Part shown: positions 37,201 through 49,539 of the stretch, in pieces
How the letters are laid out: every line of letters starts with the position of its first letter
Numbering within the stretch: the first letter of the stretch is position 1
Source of the DNA: Rhea pennata
Taxonomy: Eukaryota > Chordata > Aves > Rheiformes > Rheidae
Assembly (NCBI RefSeq): GCF_028389875.1
Contig: NC_084670.1
Span: 11,193,383 to 11,257,382, forward strand
Reading direction: 5' to 3'
DNA: 64,000 bases
Made by a program: the position numbers and the translations under genes
The notes under the pieces: model-generated
Told to the model about the DNA's origin: nothing
Database searches by the model: none
What the model saw: only the letters and a program-made list of their open reading frames with translations

Positions 37201-40200
37201 GAGGAGGCACCAAGGCCGGCGGTGCGCGTTTCCCCACGAAGGGAGGAGACTCTGCCACGGCGAGGGGCTGCTGCAGATTTCCCCTCCTGGCACATGCTTT
37301 GAAGCTGGCTGCCATGCCGTGCCGCGAGGCCTTGCGGGCCTGGCTGCCAGCCTGCCGTGCCACAGATGCCAGTCTCCTCGGGGATAATTCCCCAGCTTTG
37401 CTCTGTTTGTTTTTCCTTTGCCGTCTGTTCAGTTCCCAGCAGTTAAGCCAAACCGCTCTGACTCTCCTATTCACAGCACATCGAGTAATGCATCTGATAG
37501 TCTGCAGCACCCAAAGGGAAATTACAAGCAAAACATAACCATCAAGATTAGGTACTTTATCTGGCAGAAAGACTAAATTTTTCCTCTGTTTTAATGTGCA
37601 GTCTTAAATACTAGGAATCTCGGGAATGCACAATGCCAGATAAGTTCATTTTGCTCTCACTTCTTTGCTAAAAGGTGCAACAAGGAGAAGGAAGTGCTAG
37701 TTCCTGAGAGGGCGTGGGCACCTTTTATTGCAGGTGCACAAGAATGCATTTCCTTATTTGTGCAAGAAGGTTGAAAGTAAGGTTTAACTAGATTTAAAAA
37801 GGATTGAATTTAATATAGAATCATTAGTACTGAATATGTGCAATCTTGCTAAGTCAAACCTGCAACTTCTATAGATCTCAACAGGAGCAGAATTTGGCCT
37901 GTAACTGAGAGAAGAGTACCCCTCCGTGTACTGGACTCTGTACTAAACTGTGACTGTACTAAACTATGGCTAAAGAAAATTACATCCAGTTTTGACTTTT
38001 ATCCCAGGCTTCCATTCTTGTAAGTAATTTATATACTTTGAGAATCTGAAAAGTATGCTAAGCTCCTATCAGAAATGCAGGCAAAATGTATACCTAACAT
38101 AGCTTTGAACAGGATTTTATTTCCTTTCAGAAAGATCATTCTGCTGATTCTTTTATTGCTGTTCTGAATTAAATCACCACAGAGACTAAGGGTACAAAGG
38201 CTAATTACTCCCTTGGGCATTCACATGACCAGATTTTTCTGTAGTTCATTTCTGTTTAGGCAAAATACAGGAAAGTGGAAGGAGAGTGCAAGGAAAAGAC
38301 AACAAAAAGTAACATAGAGGAAATAAAAAGCTGGGGAGGAGGAAAGAATCAAGGGGAAAGAGTGTGCTGGGTTTGGTCTGTCTTTATGGAGACATTGCCA
38401 GTCACAAATCACTTGAAAACAACAGTCTTAACACTGGAAAAGATGCTTGAATTATGTGAATGCTAAATACAAAAACTTTAACAAACCTCAGCCTCTAATA
38501 ATATATAAGGAGTAAAAGAGAGAAGGGAAAGAAGAGACAATCCTTTTGTTTTCAAAAGATAGTGATCATCCAGGCATACAGCCATAAAAATTGTTAATTA
38601 AAAAGTAGGTATGTAGGGAAGGAAAAGGTAACATGGACATTTTGATCTAGAAACATAGTCTTAATTTGAGTTAAAGAAGAAAAGGCAAATATGTGCTTTG
38701 TATATTTAATGATATGTAATTGTTTTAATTAAATCTAGTGTGCACCAGCCACTTACACATATATGCCCAGGGGCTTGAGAACATTTCAGTCATTAGACTT
38801 TTCACCTATATTATATTTCACTGTCCACAAAAGGTCAGGATTTTATTTTTACTGTGCCCCTGGTGGTACTGCACATATACAATAAATTCAGTCTGATCAG
38901 GATTCAGCAGACTTTCTGCATGTGCAGAGATCGGCTCTACAGAACATGTATGGTGATTTCCTAATGTGCTGGATTTAGAGGGCATGCTTGGATCATCTCT
39001 GTGTGGCAAGTGCCATAAAACTGATGTGTATATGCTCAGTGGGCATGCTCCTGGTATCCAGTAGCCCAAGCCCAGTTCAAGCAAGTGTTCTTACTAGGCT
39101 CATATTCCTCCATAAGTCCTGGATACACTTACACAAAATCCTCAAATTCTGCCCCAGCAAAACTCATGGAAACCTAAACATATGTTTGTGTCCTTAAATA
39201 GGACCTTTGTCCCATTTATTTGTACCTTGGCACATCAGGGACCCATTCCCAAAAGAGGTGACTGGAAGATGCTGTCATCAAAATGATACATGTAAAGTAT
39301 GTTTGTGTTATTTATTTGAACATGCTAGGACAGTCTCAGTGTTCCTCCATAGAAGGGCCATCCCACTCTTCTTTGTTTATCCATAATCCATTTATGTTGG
39401 GCATATCTGCATATATGGGTGCAAAGAGACCTAAGCTTGTTCTGCTGATGGTCCATGCTAATCAGGTACAAGATGATCCTGTCTGACAGCTATTTTAGAA
39501 GAGCATGACACCAAGGCTAATCCTCTGTGCAAAGAGAGATGTGTGCAGAAGCGAGGTATAGAGAACACTCTGTTCTTCTGGCACCTGTGAAAGGCCTGCC
39601 TTTTCTTTCTTGAAGAACTTCATTTTGTTTTCTAAATACCATCTTACATCTAAAGACTGAAAGAGGCTACAGAAATATATATGCTCACTGAACAAGGAGC
39701 AGCTCCGACAATTTCTCACACCAAAACCTCCAGAAACAGATGTTTGTAAAGTATAGCTCAGAAACTAATCAAATGTAATGAGGCCATGAACACATGAATG
39801 GGAATGCCATGCTTAAGGCACAAACTTGGAACAAACTGCATCGTGGTAGCTATGCAAAATATTTATACTATGCATCTGCAAGTGTGAGAAATTAGCACAG
39901 CAAGCATTAAAAGAACTTGAAGCCATGAGAAAGTCACTACTGCCTTGTCCACTGGTAAATTTGTTAGAGTTGCAGTAAGACTGCATTGTTCTAGAGGTTT
40001 GCATTGGGACTGCCTGATGTTTCTGGGGTTAACCTGTTCTCGGGGTTTATGGCCTGATATGATAGGTAGGTACATACATTCCTCAGTTTATAGACCTCAG
40101 TTGTCATAACATCGACTGAGCCATGAAAGTTTAGTTTCTTTTCTATAAAATATTAAGCGTGTTACAATGCACATTTAATAGATAGACAACAATTGATATT

Positions 40201-41320
40201 ACAGTAGATAAAATATTTGCATTAAGATGAATCCATTTTTAAAAACGTATGTATACATGTTATGTTGCTTTTTATATTTAAAAGAGAAACTTCATCTGGT
40301 ATTGAAACCAGCCATTTCCTGGGTGAATCACCACGGGGCTATGGTCACTGACCAACACTATATAGTAGTGCAGATTACATTGTTTTAACATTTAAATGTT
40401 GTTAATCCTTTGTGGTTTTCTCCACATTACAGTTTGTAATCATGTTTTAACAGGTATAAGGAACATGACTTTACACTGAAATAGACAAGGAGTAAAAGTC
40501 AGTTGATAAACAAGTTTATCACTTTTGACTAAAGTAAGCCCTTTTGTTGTTGATATGTTCGTTATGGCCTTTAACACTAAATATTTAATAAAACTTTAAT
40601 ATTAAAATACAAATTTTGTACCTCAGTCAAAAATGCAAGGTCTGTTTCAGTTTAGTCTTAAATACAAACACAATGCGTGTGGGAAAACACTCAGGCTAAA
40701 TGTCTCGGAGTAGATTTGCTCTGGAAAGGATATAAAGCTCCCTGAAGTGAATAAATGCATCTTTTGAGAGTTTTCATCCCACATCCCAAAGTTCAGAGAT
40801 CATGCTTAAATTAATTTTTGTCTTTATGCCTGACTTATATGATCTGCGCTAGGCTTCCCATTCAATCAGTGAAAGCCTTAGGAATCAGTATCAGGTTGAA
40901 GAGACAGTTTGTAATACAGAGGAAGGTGATAAAAGTTTTGATACTCCCCCTATGCAATAGTCTATGTGCACATACATTGTTTTGTTAATAGAAGGTCTGA
41001 TTTTATTGATGTTAATGGCAAAACTCCCATTCAGTTAAATGGCACATCAGTCATACTAATCTTGTTCAAAATCCAGAGCATCCCCTGCCTCTTTTTTGGC
41101 TACTGACTTTTAATTAATTATAGCTTGGTCATATTAACACATTCAAAAAAAATCCATTTCTCCTTGCAATGAGCCACTCGAACACCTTCCCATGAATTGT
41201 TTATGACCGTTGCACTAGATGTTTTCGGGGCACCTCCCGAGACACTCTCTGTACAATTATCTCGGTGTATTCAAATTCTCTTGCTGCTTGTAACAGTCGG
41301 GACAGCGTCTCCGTTGAGAT
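37200..41320. other. Intergenic region between AKR1A1 and PRDX1 promoters
   Basis: About 4.1 kb between two divergently transcribed genes. It is AT-rich and its only open frames are short, none longer than about 90 codons. No exon, RNA gene or mobile element was recognised. Confidence 0.5.
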
Positions 41321-41329
41321 AAGCCCGTG

Positions 41330-42050
41330 GAAGCTCCCTATCGAGCAAGTGCTCGGCGATCGCGGCCAAGGTGCCAAGTCATGCTGCCTTTGCACAGGGG
41401 GGCGGCCGGGCCCCCCGCGCCGCCGCGTGGCCTCGCGAGAGCGGGGCGCTATAAAGGCGGCGGCGCGGCGGGGGCTGCGGCAGTGCGGCGCTTCCTGCAG
41501 GACGAGGAGGAGGAGGAGGAGGAGGGAGCCCTGAGCCGCTCGCCCCTTTGTGTAAGCGCCGGCGGATGCCGCCTCGGGGGCCGGGGGCGAGGGGGCGCGC
41601 CTGCCGCGGGGCGGCCGCTGCGGTGGGGTGCAGTTTGCTGGGCTGTTCCGCGATTTTTTGTTTTCGTTCTCTTCCCCCTTCCCCCCGCCTCCCCCCCCCC
41701 CCCCCCCCGCGAAATCGCTCGCCTTTCGCTCTGCGCGGATGGGGTCGCGAAGGAGGCGCCCGGAGGGGGTGCGGGGCGACCTCTCGGTCTCTGGAGCCCC
41801 CCCGAGGAGGGCTCCGCCGGGGTCCGGCCTTCTCCCGCTGCTTTTTTTTTTTCCCTCCCGTTTTTGTGGGGGTGGGGAGCGGCAGAAGGGGAAGTTAACC
41901 CTTTCTTGGGCGCCTGCCTTTATCTGCTTTCTGCTCGCGGGGAGGGGCTGGCCGGGGCGCGCCCGCAGGGAGCGGCTCTGGCAGCAGCGCCCAGTGGCGC
42001 CGGCCGCCCGACCCGGCCCGGGGTCCCGAAAGCTTCGGGTTAAGTCTTGG
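41330..42050 (+). promoter_or_regulatory. PRDX1: PRDX1 CpG-island promoter and non-coding exon 1
   Basis: A CpG island carries a TATAAAG box at 41450-41456 on +, so transcription should start near 41480. Exon 1 would end at 41551 before GTAAGC and contains a (GAG)n tract at about 41501-41524. CTCGCGAGA at 41432-41440 resembles the TCTCGCGAGA promoter element. An 18-bp C run at 41691-41708 lies in the first intron. Confidence 0.65.
41373..41382 (-). promoter_or_regulatory. PRDX1: Antioxidant response element (NRF2-type)
   Basis: On - the site reads ATGACTTGGC, an exact fit to RTGACNNNGC, about 70 bp upstream of the TATA box. PRDX1 is an established NRF2 target in mammals, so the site is a reasonable oxidative-stress input. 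Binding is inferred. Confidence 0.55.
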
Positions 42051-42979
42051 CGGGACCCACGAGCATGTAGGCCTCTGATCTTGACGCTTAAGAAGGGTGT
42101 GTGTGGCTGAGCTGAAGGAGCCTGCCATTTGCAGGGGGCAGCAGTCGTTTGTCGCAGAGCGATTTAGTGACCTCTTGTGCCGGTGATGCTTGGGTCTCTT
42201 TTTCTGAGCTTTTTTTTCGGCTAAGTAAACTCAGTGGTCTGCATACCTGACTGTGGTATACTTGAACCGAGGAGATTTGTGACAGTATCATTCTTAATTC
42301 TGACCGCAGCTCAGTGACTTAACCACACTTTGGTGACAATCTGAAGGTAGTGAAGGGGAAGGCTTGATGGGAACCATAGTCTTTCCACTATGGTTCAGTT
42401 ATCCTAAAGCTACGAATTTCCAGGAGTGCTGGACTAGTTACTATAATTGCAATTTGAAGATAATGGAGGCTATGTGCAGCTATAAGCACTGAAAGATATT
42501 CTGACCTGATTTAACTGTACTTGACTAGCAGTAATCTATATGCCTCTCTCCTAAAATGAAAGGAAATAAAATACTGAATCTGTGTTTTGTTACACTGTGG
42601 ATTAGGAAATGCTGTGGTTAAACTCCAAGCAGAACATGTGAGAACACGTCCTAACCCTGCAGAGAAAAGTAGAAATGTTGGCAGGTTGCAGTGGGTGCTC
42701 CAAAGGAAGCAGATGGCTCTTTTGCAGTACAGGGCAGCTATGTCTCCTAAGCTGATGTTGTCCCCTTATGCAACATGGTGAGGTGTTTGGTACCTTATAG
42801 CTTAGAAAGGGAAAATATTAAAGAGCAAATCTGACAGGTTTTATTTGACATTGAATCCCTATAAAAACATTCCAGGGGACTTGCTGATGGGACAAATAGA
42901 GGAGGACTAGCATATTACTGAGCAAGCAGATGACCTTGAGCTTGACTAAGAGGGAAAGAAAGGAATTCAGTGATATAAA

Positions 42980-43400
42980 ATGCAGAGTCATGCACTTCAG
43001 ATTAAACAGCTATTGCTTATAAGATAAAACTCACTAGTTGGAGGTATCTCAAAGGAAATACTGTGCAGTGGCTGCCCCCCTCCTTAAAGAACTGTAGTTC
43101 TAGAATTGTATCTGCATTCATGGCCACATTAGATGTACAAAAGAGGTATTACTGTCATTCTGCTAGACCTTCAGTAAAATCCTGTGATCATGCTGTATAG
43201 TTCTGGCCACCTACATTCCTAAGACTTGCTCAGTGTGCTGCAGTTGAACTCCCTGGTTGAACAAATGGCTGAAGAGCTTGTTGCAAGAGGGAGTTAAAAG
43301 CGAAGGCTGAGAGATAGCTGATTTGCGTATCCTCACAGTATTAGTTACAGATAGTAGAGAACCTCTCAAAGATAAAATGGTGCTAGTAAAGGCTAAACTG
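42980..43400 (+). mobile_element. Possible ancient CR1/L3-type LINE relic
   Basis: AAAATGCAGAGTCATGCACTT and, further on, ATCCTGTGATCATGCTGTATAGTTCTGGCCAC resemble diverged forms of the CR1-group 3' coding-end blocks (aagtgcaaggtcctgcacct and tactgtgttcagttctgggg). Order and orientation agree, but divergence is high. One arm of the inverted duplication lies inside it. Confidence 0.3.
43030..43183 (+). repeat. Left arm of a 154/158-bp inverted duplication
   Basis: This 154-bp stretch is nearly the reverse complement of 44151-44308. By eye the alignment has three substitutions and one 4-nt indel (an extra TATC in the right arm), about 98% identity. Both arms lie in PRDX1 intron 1, with 967 bp between them. 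Confidence 0.95.
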
Positions 43401-44150
43401 GCCAGTTTGAACTTGAGCTGAAAACTGAAGCCTTATGACTTCTGGACTAGTTCTGTAGGAGGAATGTGGCTGCTGAAGGAGAATGAGCCAAGAAACGAGG
43501 TGCGCTCAAGCTGCTTAAAAACATACTGCCTTGCCAGCAAGAGATCCTCGAATCTCTGCTTTCCCTTGCAATATGAGACTCATTAACCTTTCAGAGGCTT
43601 GTCTCCCAGTCAACTAGATGTTTATAGCTCTGACTAGGTGAATGAACTTCAGAATGTTTCTGTGTGAGCTTAAGAAATATGGTTTGTAAGTGTTACCTCT
43701 CTGGAAGATTACACTTCAGAAGTAACTGGAATTCTAATGTGATAGATAAACAAATACTGCATTCTCAAACTGAGCAAAAGAAGCACCATACAAGAACTGG
43801 TACAGTGTGTGACAGTAACATTTAAGGCAGGCAGCCTGAAGTACAGTTTTGTCCCTATGCCTCCTCTTTAATAGACTTAAGCAAACCGGGAAAACATCTA
43901 AACCCTAGCCTTAGTAGTTTAAGACTTGGTACAGCTTTAATTGTTAACATAACATTTTATTCCCAAGTGTACTGTGAGTCTTCCACTTGCAAACAAAACA
44001 AGATTTAACTACACTTCAGCCTTTTAAATAACTAATTGCTGTTTAGGAAGGTTTATAGGGATGTTAATGTATATGCCATACATCTAAAAAAAAAATGCAG
44101 TGTTCAACTGCAGCACACTGAGCAAGTCTTACGAATTTACTGAAGGAAGA

Positions 44151-44308
44151 AGGATTTTACTGAAGGTCTAGCAGAATGACATTAATACCTCTTCTGTACA
44201 TCTAATGTAGCCATGAATGCAGATACAATTCTAGAACTACAGTTCTTTAAGGAGGGGGGCAGCCACTGCACAGTATTTCCTTTGAGATAGATACCTCCAA
44301 CTAGTGAG
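44151..44308 (-). repeat. Right arm of the inverted duplication
   Basis: Its reverse complement starts CTCACTAGTTGGAGGTATCT and ends CAGTAAAATCCT, like the left arm. Flanking sequence does not match the left arm's flanks, so both ends of the duplicated unit are sharp. Confidence 0.95.
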
Positions 44309-44321
44309 GTATTAATAGTTC

Positions 44322-44345
44322 AACTGCCTATATGCATAGGCAGTT
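44322..44345. repeat. 10-bp-arm hairpin next to the inverted duplication
   Basis: AACTGCCTAT and ATAGGCAGTT pair perfectly around a 4-nt loop, 13 bp after the right arm. A similar perfect 9-bp hairpin (GAACCATAG / CTATGGTTC, 8-nt loop) lies at 42371-42396. Confidence 0.75.
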
Positions 44346-44861
44346 TAACAACTGTTCTTTTGTTCCAGAATCAACAGGAAAATAAAATTCAAGGTCTTAA
44401 CTTCCCTTGTGAACTTGAAGGGTCTCCTCACTTAAATCAGAAGATTTAGACTTTCTAACTTGCTCACGAAGTGAAACTGGAAGTTTATTGAATGCTCTAG
44501 AACTGAAGTTCTCAGACTGAGCTGTTACCTGGTCAAAGGCAACAATTACTGTTACTTGCTTAGTCTTGTGGTTCATAAATCTTGTACAGTTAGCGATCTA
44601 GCTAGTAGTTTGGTCTGGATTGTATTTATCTGAAGGTGACTGTACTCCTTTGTAGGATTAAAAACATGTTGTTGTTACTGGACTACCCAGATGGCAAACT
44701 CAAATCTAATTTTGCTCTTAAGTTTTGCATTGCAAGACCAACTGCTGATACATTGTCTGATATTCGTTCTAAATTGATAAGATGCTTTGAATATTTGCCT
44801 TAGGTACAAACATACTGATGTCTTAACTGTGCCATTACTAACTCTTCTAGACCAAATCAAG

Positions 44862-47800
44862 ATGTCTTCAGGAAAGGCATTCATTGGAAAACCAGCCCCT
44901 GACTTTACTGCCACGGCTGTAATGCCAGATGGACAATTTAAAGACATCAAACTCTCTGACTATAAAGGTAAGATTATCTGTTTCTCTGACTATACAAGCA
45001 CAGTATCCACGCTTGAAGGAGGGGAGGACATCTAAGTAATAAATTTTTGATTTGATTTCAAAGTAATAGTGACCACTGGTAGCAGCCTGAGGGATGTAAC
45101 TTGTGCAGTGATTCTGTAGAGTGATGGCTGAAGAAGACTTAAAGCTGTGGAGAAGCTGTGACAGCATGGCCAAATGTCTGAACTGTAATTCCTGCTGAAC
45201 TGTAATTCCTGCTAATCGACAAAATTTCCCTAAACTAGTGCTGGATCAGGCTTATTTGACTTGTTTTATCATGCTACAAAAAGGATGCAACATCTCCAGA
45301 GAATTGTGTGGAACAGCAATATCTTGTTTCTTGTGAGTTTTCTGGCAATGGGAAGTAGGCTTTTTCAGTTAACCAGTGAAGTTTCTTTCTCTGGAGTACT
45401 ATAAAAATGCCTTAAAAAAAAACAAAAAAAACAAACAAAAAAAACACCTCTCTTTAAATCCAAGTGAAAGGCTTAAGTAATCAAGTACTGATGCAGATTA
45501 ACTTGGAAGGAGGCATCTCTAGTTAGAAGCTCTGTACCCTCAGGCTCTCTAAAGGCAGTTGTCAGGTGTAGACTAGTCAGCTAAACAACAGAGAAGTTTT
45601 CTGGCCTCTGTTCTTTCAGGCATGTGATATCCTGCATTCCGTAAGTAAAATTGTAGAGTCTTCTGGTGTAACTACTGAGATATGCTCTGAACCAGCCTGG
45701 AGGGTTAGACTCAAGAGACAGATGTTTCTCTGTCAAATTCGAGCATCCAGTTCAGCAGATACAATACAAAACCCCTACCCAAGTGGTCTGTTAGCTGTAG
45801 GATGACCTTGGATCATGTTGCAAGTGGTATTTAGCTGAAAGGAAAAACCCCTGTGCCCTTTATAGGGGTTGCTACCTATAAAGCAAGCCTCAAACCTGCA
45901 CCTGCAGTATGCCATTTAATCTTTAAAGGTACTTTTATATCTAGCTGGTTCTCCTCTGTGGATATCTGAATGTTGAATATGACAACTATTAAAAGCCAAG
46001 GTAAAAAAGACTAACTGGTGACACTGCTCCTCATAGGAAAGTATGTTGTGTTCTTCTTCTACCCTCTGGACTTCACTTTTGTCTGCCCAACTGAAATCAT
46101 TGCATACAGTGACAGAGCTGATGAATTCAAGAAAATTAACTGTGAAGTAATTGGAGCTTCTGTTGACTCTCACTTTTGCCACCTTGCCTGGTAAGAATCT
46201 GTTTCTAACCCAATACAATGTTCTGACAGGCTCAGTTATTACTAGAGCTGAATCTTGAGCATATTAGAACTCTGATTACTGAAATACCAAATAAAGCCAC
46301 TAAGGAAGTATTGGTAATGCACGTACTTTCCAACAGAACTGAGAATACTGATCAGTTCTGATGCTGCCTCATGGCAGACCAATTGCAATACTGGAGAAAG
46401 GATCAGTGTCTGTTATAATACCTTGCACTTTACCCTGAACTGTCTCTTTTATAATACTGACTTTTCTGTTTCAGGATCAACACTCCCAAAAAGCAAGGTG
46501 GTTTGGGTACTATGAAAATTCCATTGGTTTCTGACACCAAGCGTGCCATTGCCAAAGAATATGGTGTACTTAAAGAGGATGAAGGTATTGCATACAGGTA
46601 ATATGCAATGAGGTAAACTTGAAGTATTGTCATATATGTTGCAATACATGGAACACATCAAATGCACACAACTTGCATATACTTGAAAGTCTTCAGCAAG
46701 CCAAAACTATCGGCTGTTCTAGGTATAAACTAGTCTAAGCTATGAGATACCAAAACTGAAGTCTAAATACTAAAGCGAATTATTTAGCATCTCTTGTAGG
46801 TAAGTTAGACAGTAAATGCATACTGCCTTGCTTTGATCATAGTATTACATAGAACCACTGCTTACCTATCTAGTAAGCACAGGAGTGTCATGTACACAGG
46901 TGAGCTGCTGTAAATATAATGCAAGACTACGGCAGTAATCACTTTTTTTCATGATTTTAAGTCCACTGATTAAAGTACAGAGATTAAAAACCTGAGCCTT
47001 ATCTTGTGTTCAGCTATCCAGAAGTTGCTAAGGAAGCTGAACTTCTAACTTAATGTTGACTGGAGGACACTGGCCAGTCAGCTGCCATTTTTTTTTCCTC
47101 TTTAACTGTGTAGCTGCTCCTCTAATGGAAGAATGCTTCTCCTTCAATTCACTTTCCTTTGTTTTTTTTCTTCCCTTCTTGTTCTGCCAGTGTCTTCCTT
47201 AAATAGGAAGTACTATTTTTTCTGCTTAAATGTTGTGACTTACCTCCTGCCCCACTCAGGGCTCCTGTTCAATACCAAGCTCAAAGCTGTTACTGTTTCA
47301 ATGCCTCACATACACAGAAGGTATTATAGGGGGGAGGAGAGTGGAAGAGGAAGTGTCAGTAGTACTAGATCACAGAACATCTTGTCATGATAGGATATTA
47401 AACTTGAATATTGAAATACTTCAGGCTAACCTGAAGTTTTAACTTTTTTTTTTTTAAGAGGTCTTTTCATAATTGATGAGAAGGGGATCTTAAGGCAGAT
47501 AACAATCAACGATCTTCCTGTTGGCCGTTCTGTTGATGAAACACTCAGACTTGTGCAGGCTTTTCAGTTTACTGATAAACATGGAGAAGGTAAGATTTAT
47601 TTTTTTCTAAATCTTAATGTTTTTTTAGAGAACGATTTCAACTAGAGAAGTTAAATAGAGGCTTGATTTGAAAGATATTCAGTACATATAAATTTGTGTG
47701 TGGCAAGTAAGCGTGCCTCTTAACGCTTGTAGAGTTGCCTGAGGGGCATCATTATATTTATTATGTTCCAGTTAATAGCCCATTGAGTGCTGAGCCCATG

Positions 47801-49234
47801 TAGAAATATCATTTAAACTGATTCAGTGCTGGACACCTTGTTAAGCACATAGGGATTGTATGTTTTCCTCTATGAGGGACAGAACACTTGAGATGCAACT
47901 GGTAAAGAATATATGCTATAATTTTGCCTGCAAGGACAATTTAGGCTCCATGCAGAATTGGTAGGTTGAGGCCATCAGTACTTACAGTGTATTTTGCTAA
48001 GCAGCCTTATGGTTGGACAAAGCACTGCAGTAGTGCCCAGAAAGCTTGCTAGTCTTCCTCTGTGGTCATATGTAGTGATACTGAACAAAGGGGGAAAATG
48101 GATGGGAGCACAGAGGTCAAGAGCAATATTAAGGTGCCTGAGGTTAGTAGCTTTTCTTCAGGAAATTCTAGCAAAGAACTGCAGAAAAAAGCTTTCCAAC
48201 AAGTTACGCGAACTAGCTTAATGGCAGTATGGTAATTCTGACCCGTATTTGACAGGTGTTGCTACTGGTTGTGCTTAACTTGCTTCAGAGCTGATAAATC
48301 AGTTTTAGTAAAAACAACCTGCTATTGTTTTTGCTGTAGCCTGAAGAGAGTTAATGTCTCTGAACTTCTGTGCTATCCTGCAGCTCAGTTAAAGAAACAT
48401 CCCTAATATGATAGGGTTGTCATTTCTTAAATGAAGCCTCCTGAGGTAGGCTCTATGCCCTCAGGTAGTCAAATCTGTTAGACCTTTTCCTCCAAAACTA
48501 GGATTGTAGTCTAATCTAAACCAGGCTAGAGTGTAGCAACACTCAGAAGCAGAGACTAACATAGCTAAAAATCTATACTTGTATGGAGCAAGCATTGAGT
48601 CTTGGCTGTGTGCAAAAAAGGCTACTTGAGGGTCACTGGAATTTCAAGACCACAAGTTATTTTTTTTTTCTGCTGAATAATCAGTCTGGCACTACATAGA
48701 ACAATTTTGTTACAACTTTGGTCCTTTGATAGCCATACAGTGGAACTATGAGCAATTCAATTTGTTTCCCCGTTCCCTGCTCCTAACCCATCCAATTCTA
48801 ACAGTTAAAGCCTTTCTTGGACGTATGCTGCTGGAGTTCATGTTTCCTTGTTGGGCTTCTAACCTCCCGCCCCCCTTTTTTTTGGGGGGGGGGAGGGAGG
48901 GAGAGGGAGGAGTGCAGTGCAAATGGCAGCAGACTTGCATGGTTGCTTGGATTGCTTTGGTTCCTTGAATTGCTACTGCCAAGCACATAAAATGAGGAAA
49001 AACAAAACTGAATGTATTGCAACATTGAATAATGTACCTTGTATAACTTAAACTATATACAATTCTTGAGTTGCTTGTTGGCTTTAATGATGTCTAGAAC
49101 ATGTTCTGTAGGAATGGCTAGTAAAACTTAAACATTTTATCATTTCAGTGTGCCCAGCTGGCTGGAAGCCTGGCAGTGATACAATCAAGCCTGATGTTCA
49201 GAAAAGTAAAGAGTATTTCTCCAAGCAGAAGTAA
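44862..49234 (+). CDS. PRDX1: Peroxiredoxin 1, typical 2-Cys
   Basis: Five coding exons: 44862-44967 (exon begins 44851), 46037-46190, 46475-46597, 47459-47589, 49149-49234; 600 nt, 199 residues, the family length. The enzyme reduces hydrogen peroxide with thioredoxin in the cytosol. The peroxidatic Cys52 lies in FVCPTEI and the resolving Cys173 in GEVCPAGW; Cys71 and Cys83 are also present. The GGLG motif (KQGGLGTM) and the C-terminal YF motif (KEYFSKQK), which make eukaryotic 2-Cys enzymes prone to hyperoxidation, are both intact. The ATG lies 11 nt into exon 2, as expected for a gene with a non-coding first exon. Introns range from about 280 bp to 3.3 kb. The gene is transcribed towards MMACHC. 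No defect is seen. Confidence 0.98.
45178..45211 (+). repeat. Two 17-bp tandem copies
   Basis: CTGAACTGTAATTCCTG is repeated exactly twice in the second PRDX1 intron. Confidence 0.9.
45414..45450. repeat. A-rich tract with CAAA interruptions
   Basis: A runs broken by single C residues in PRDX1 intron 2. No source element recognised. Confidence 0.7.
48865..48911. repeat. C-run / T8 / G-run hairpin and purine tract
   Basis: A C-rich run up to 48875, T8 at 48876-48883 and G10 at 48884-48893 can fold as a C:G hairpin. The G run continues into AGGGAGGGAGAGGGAGG, giving four or more G tracts able to form a quadruplex. It lies in the last PRDX1 intron, about 240 bp before the final exon. Confidence 0.8.
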
Positions 49235-49510
49235 ACTTCAGTCTAAGTGGAAACTAGTATGCCTTACATAAAGAGCAAGCATCAGTTATTGAACTTTGAC
49301 TAAATTGTTGCATCTAAGTCAGGGGATCATGCTATAGGTATAAACTGTAACTTTTTTACTTGGAGAGTTTGTCCAGTTGACAATACCTTCATAAAAAGAT
49401 TCTAATGATCATTATCTGTACATCATGCCGCGTTGACTTTAGTGACAATACAGTGTGTGTGTGGATAGTCATATGTTGCATATAGAGCAGTAGTATCCTT
49501 TTGTAACTCC

Positions 49511-49516
49511 ATTAAA
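49511..49516 (+). terminator. PRDX1: PRDX1 polyadenylation signal (ATTAAA)
   Basis: ATTAAA lies 277 bp after the stop, followed by a GT-rich CTTGTG and later TTGTCTACTGTTC. The 3' UTR would end near 49535. Confidence 0.65.
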
Positions 49517-49539
49517 CTTGTGAAAAGAGCATATTGTCT

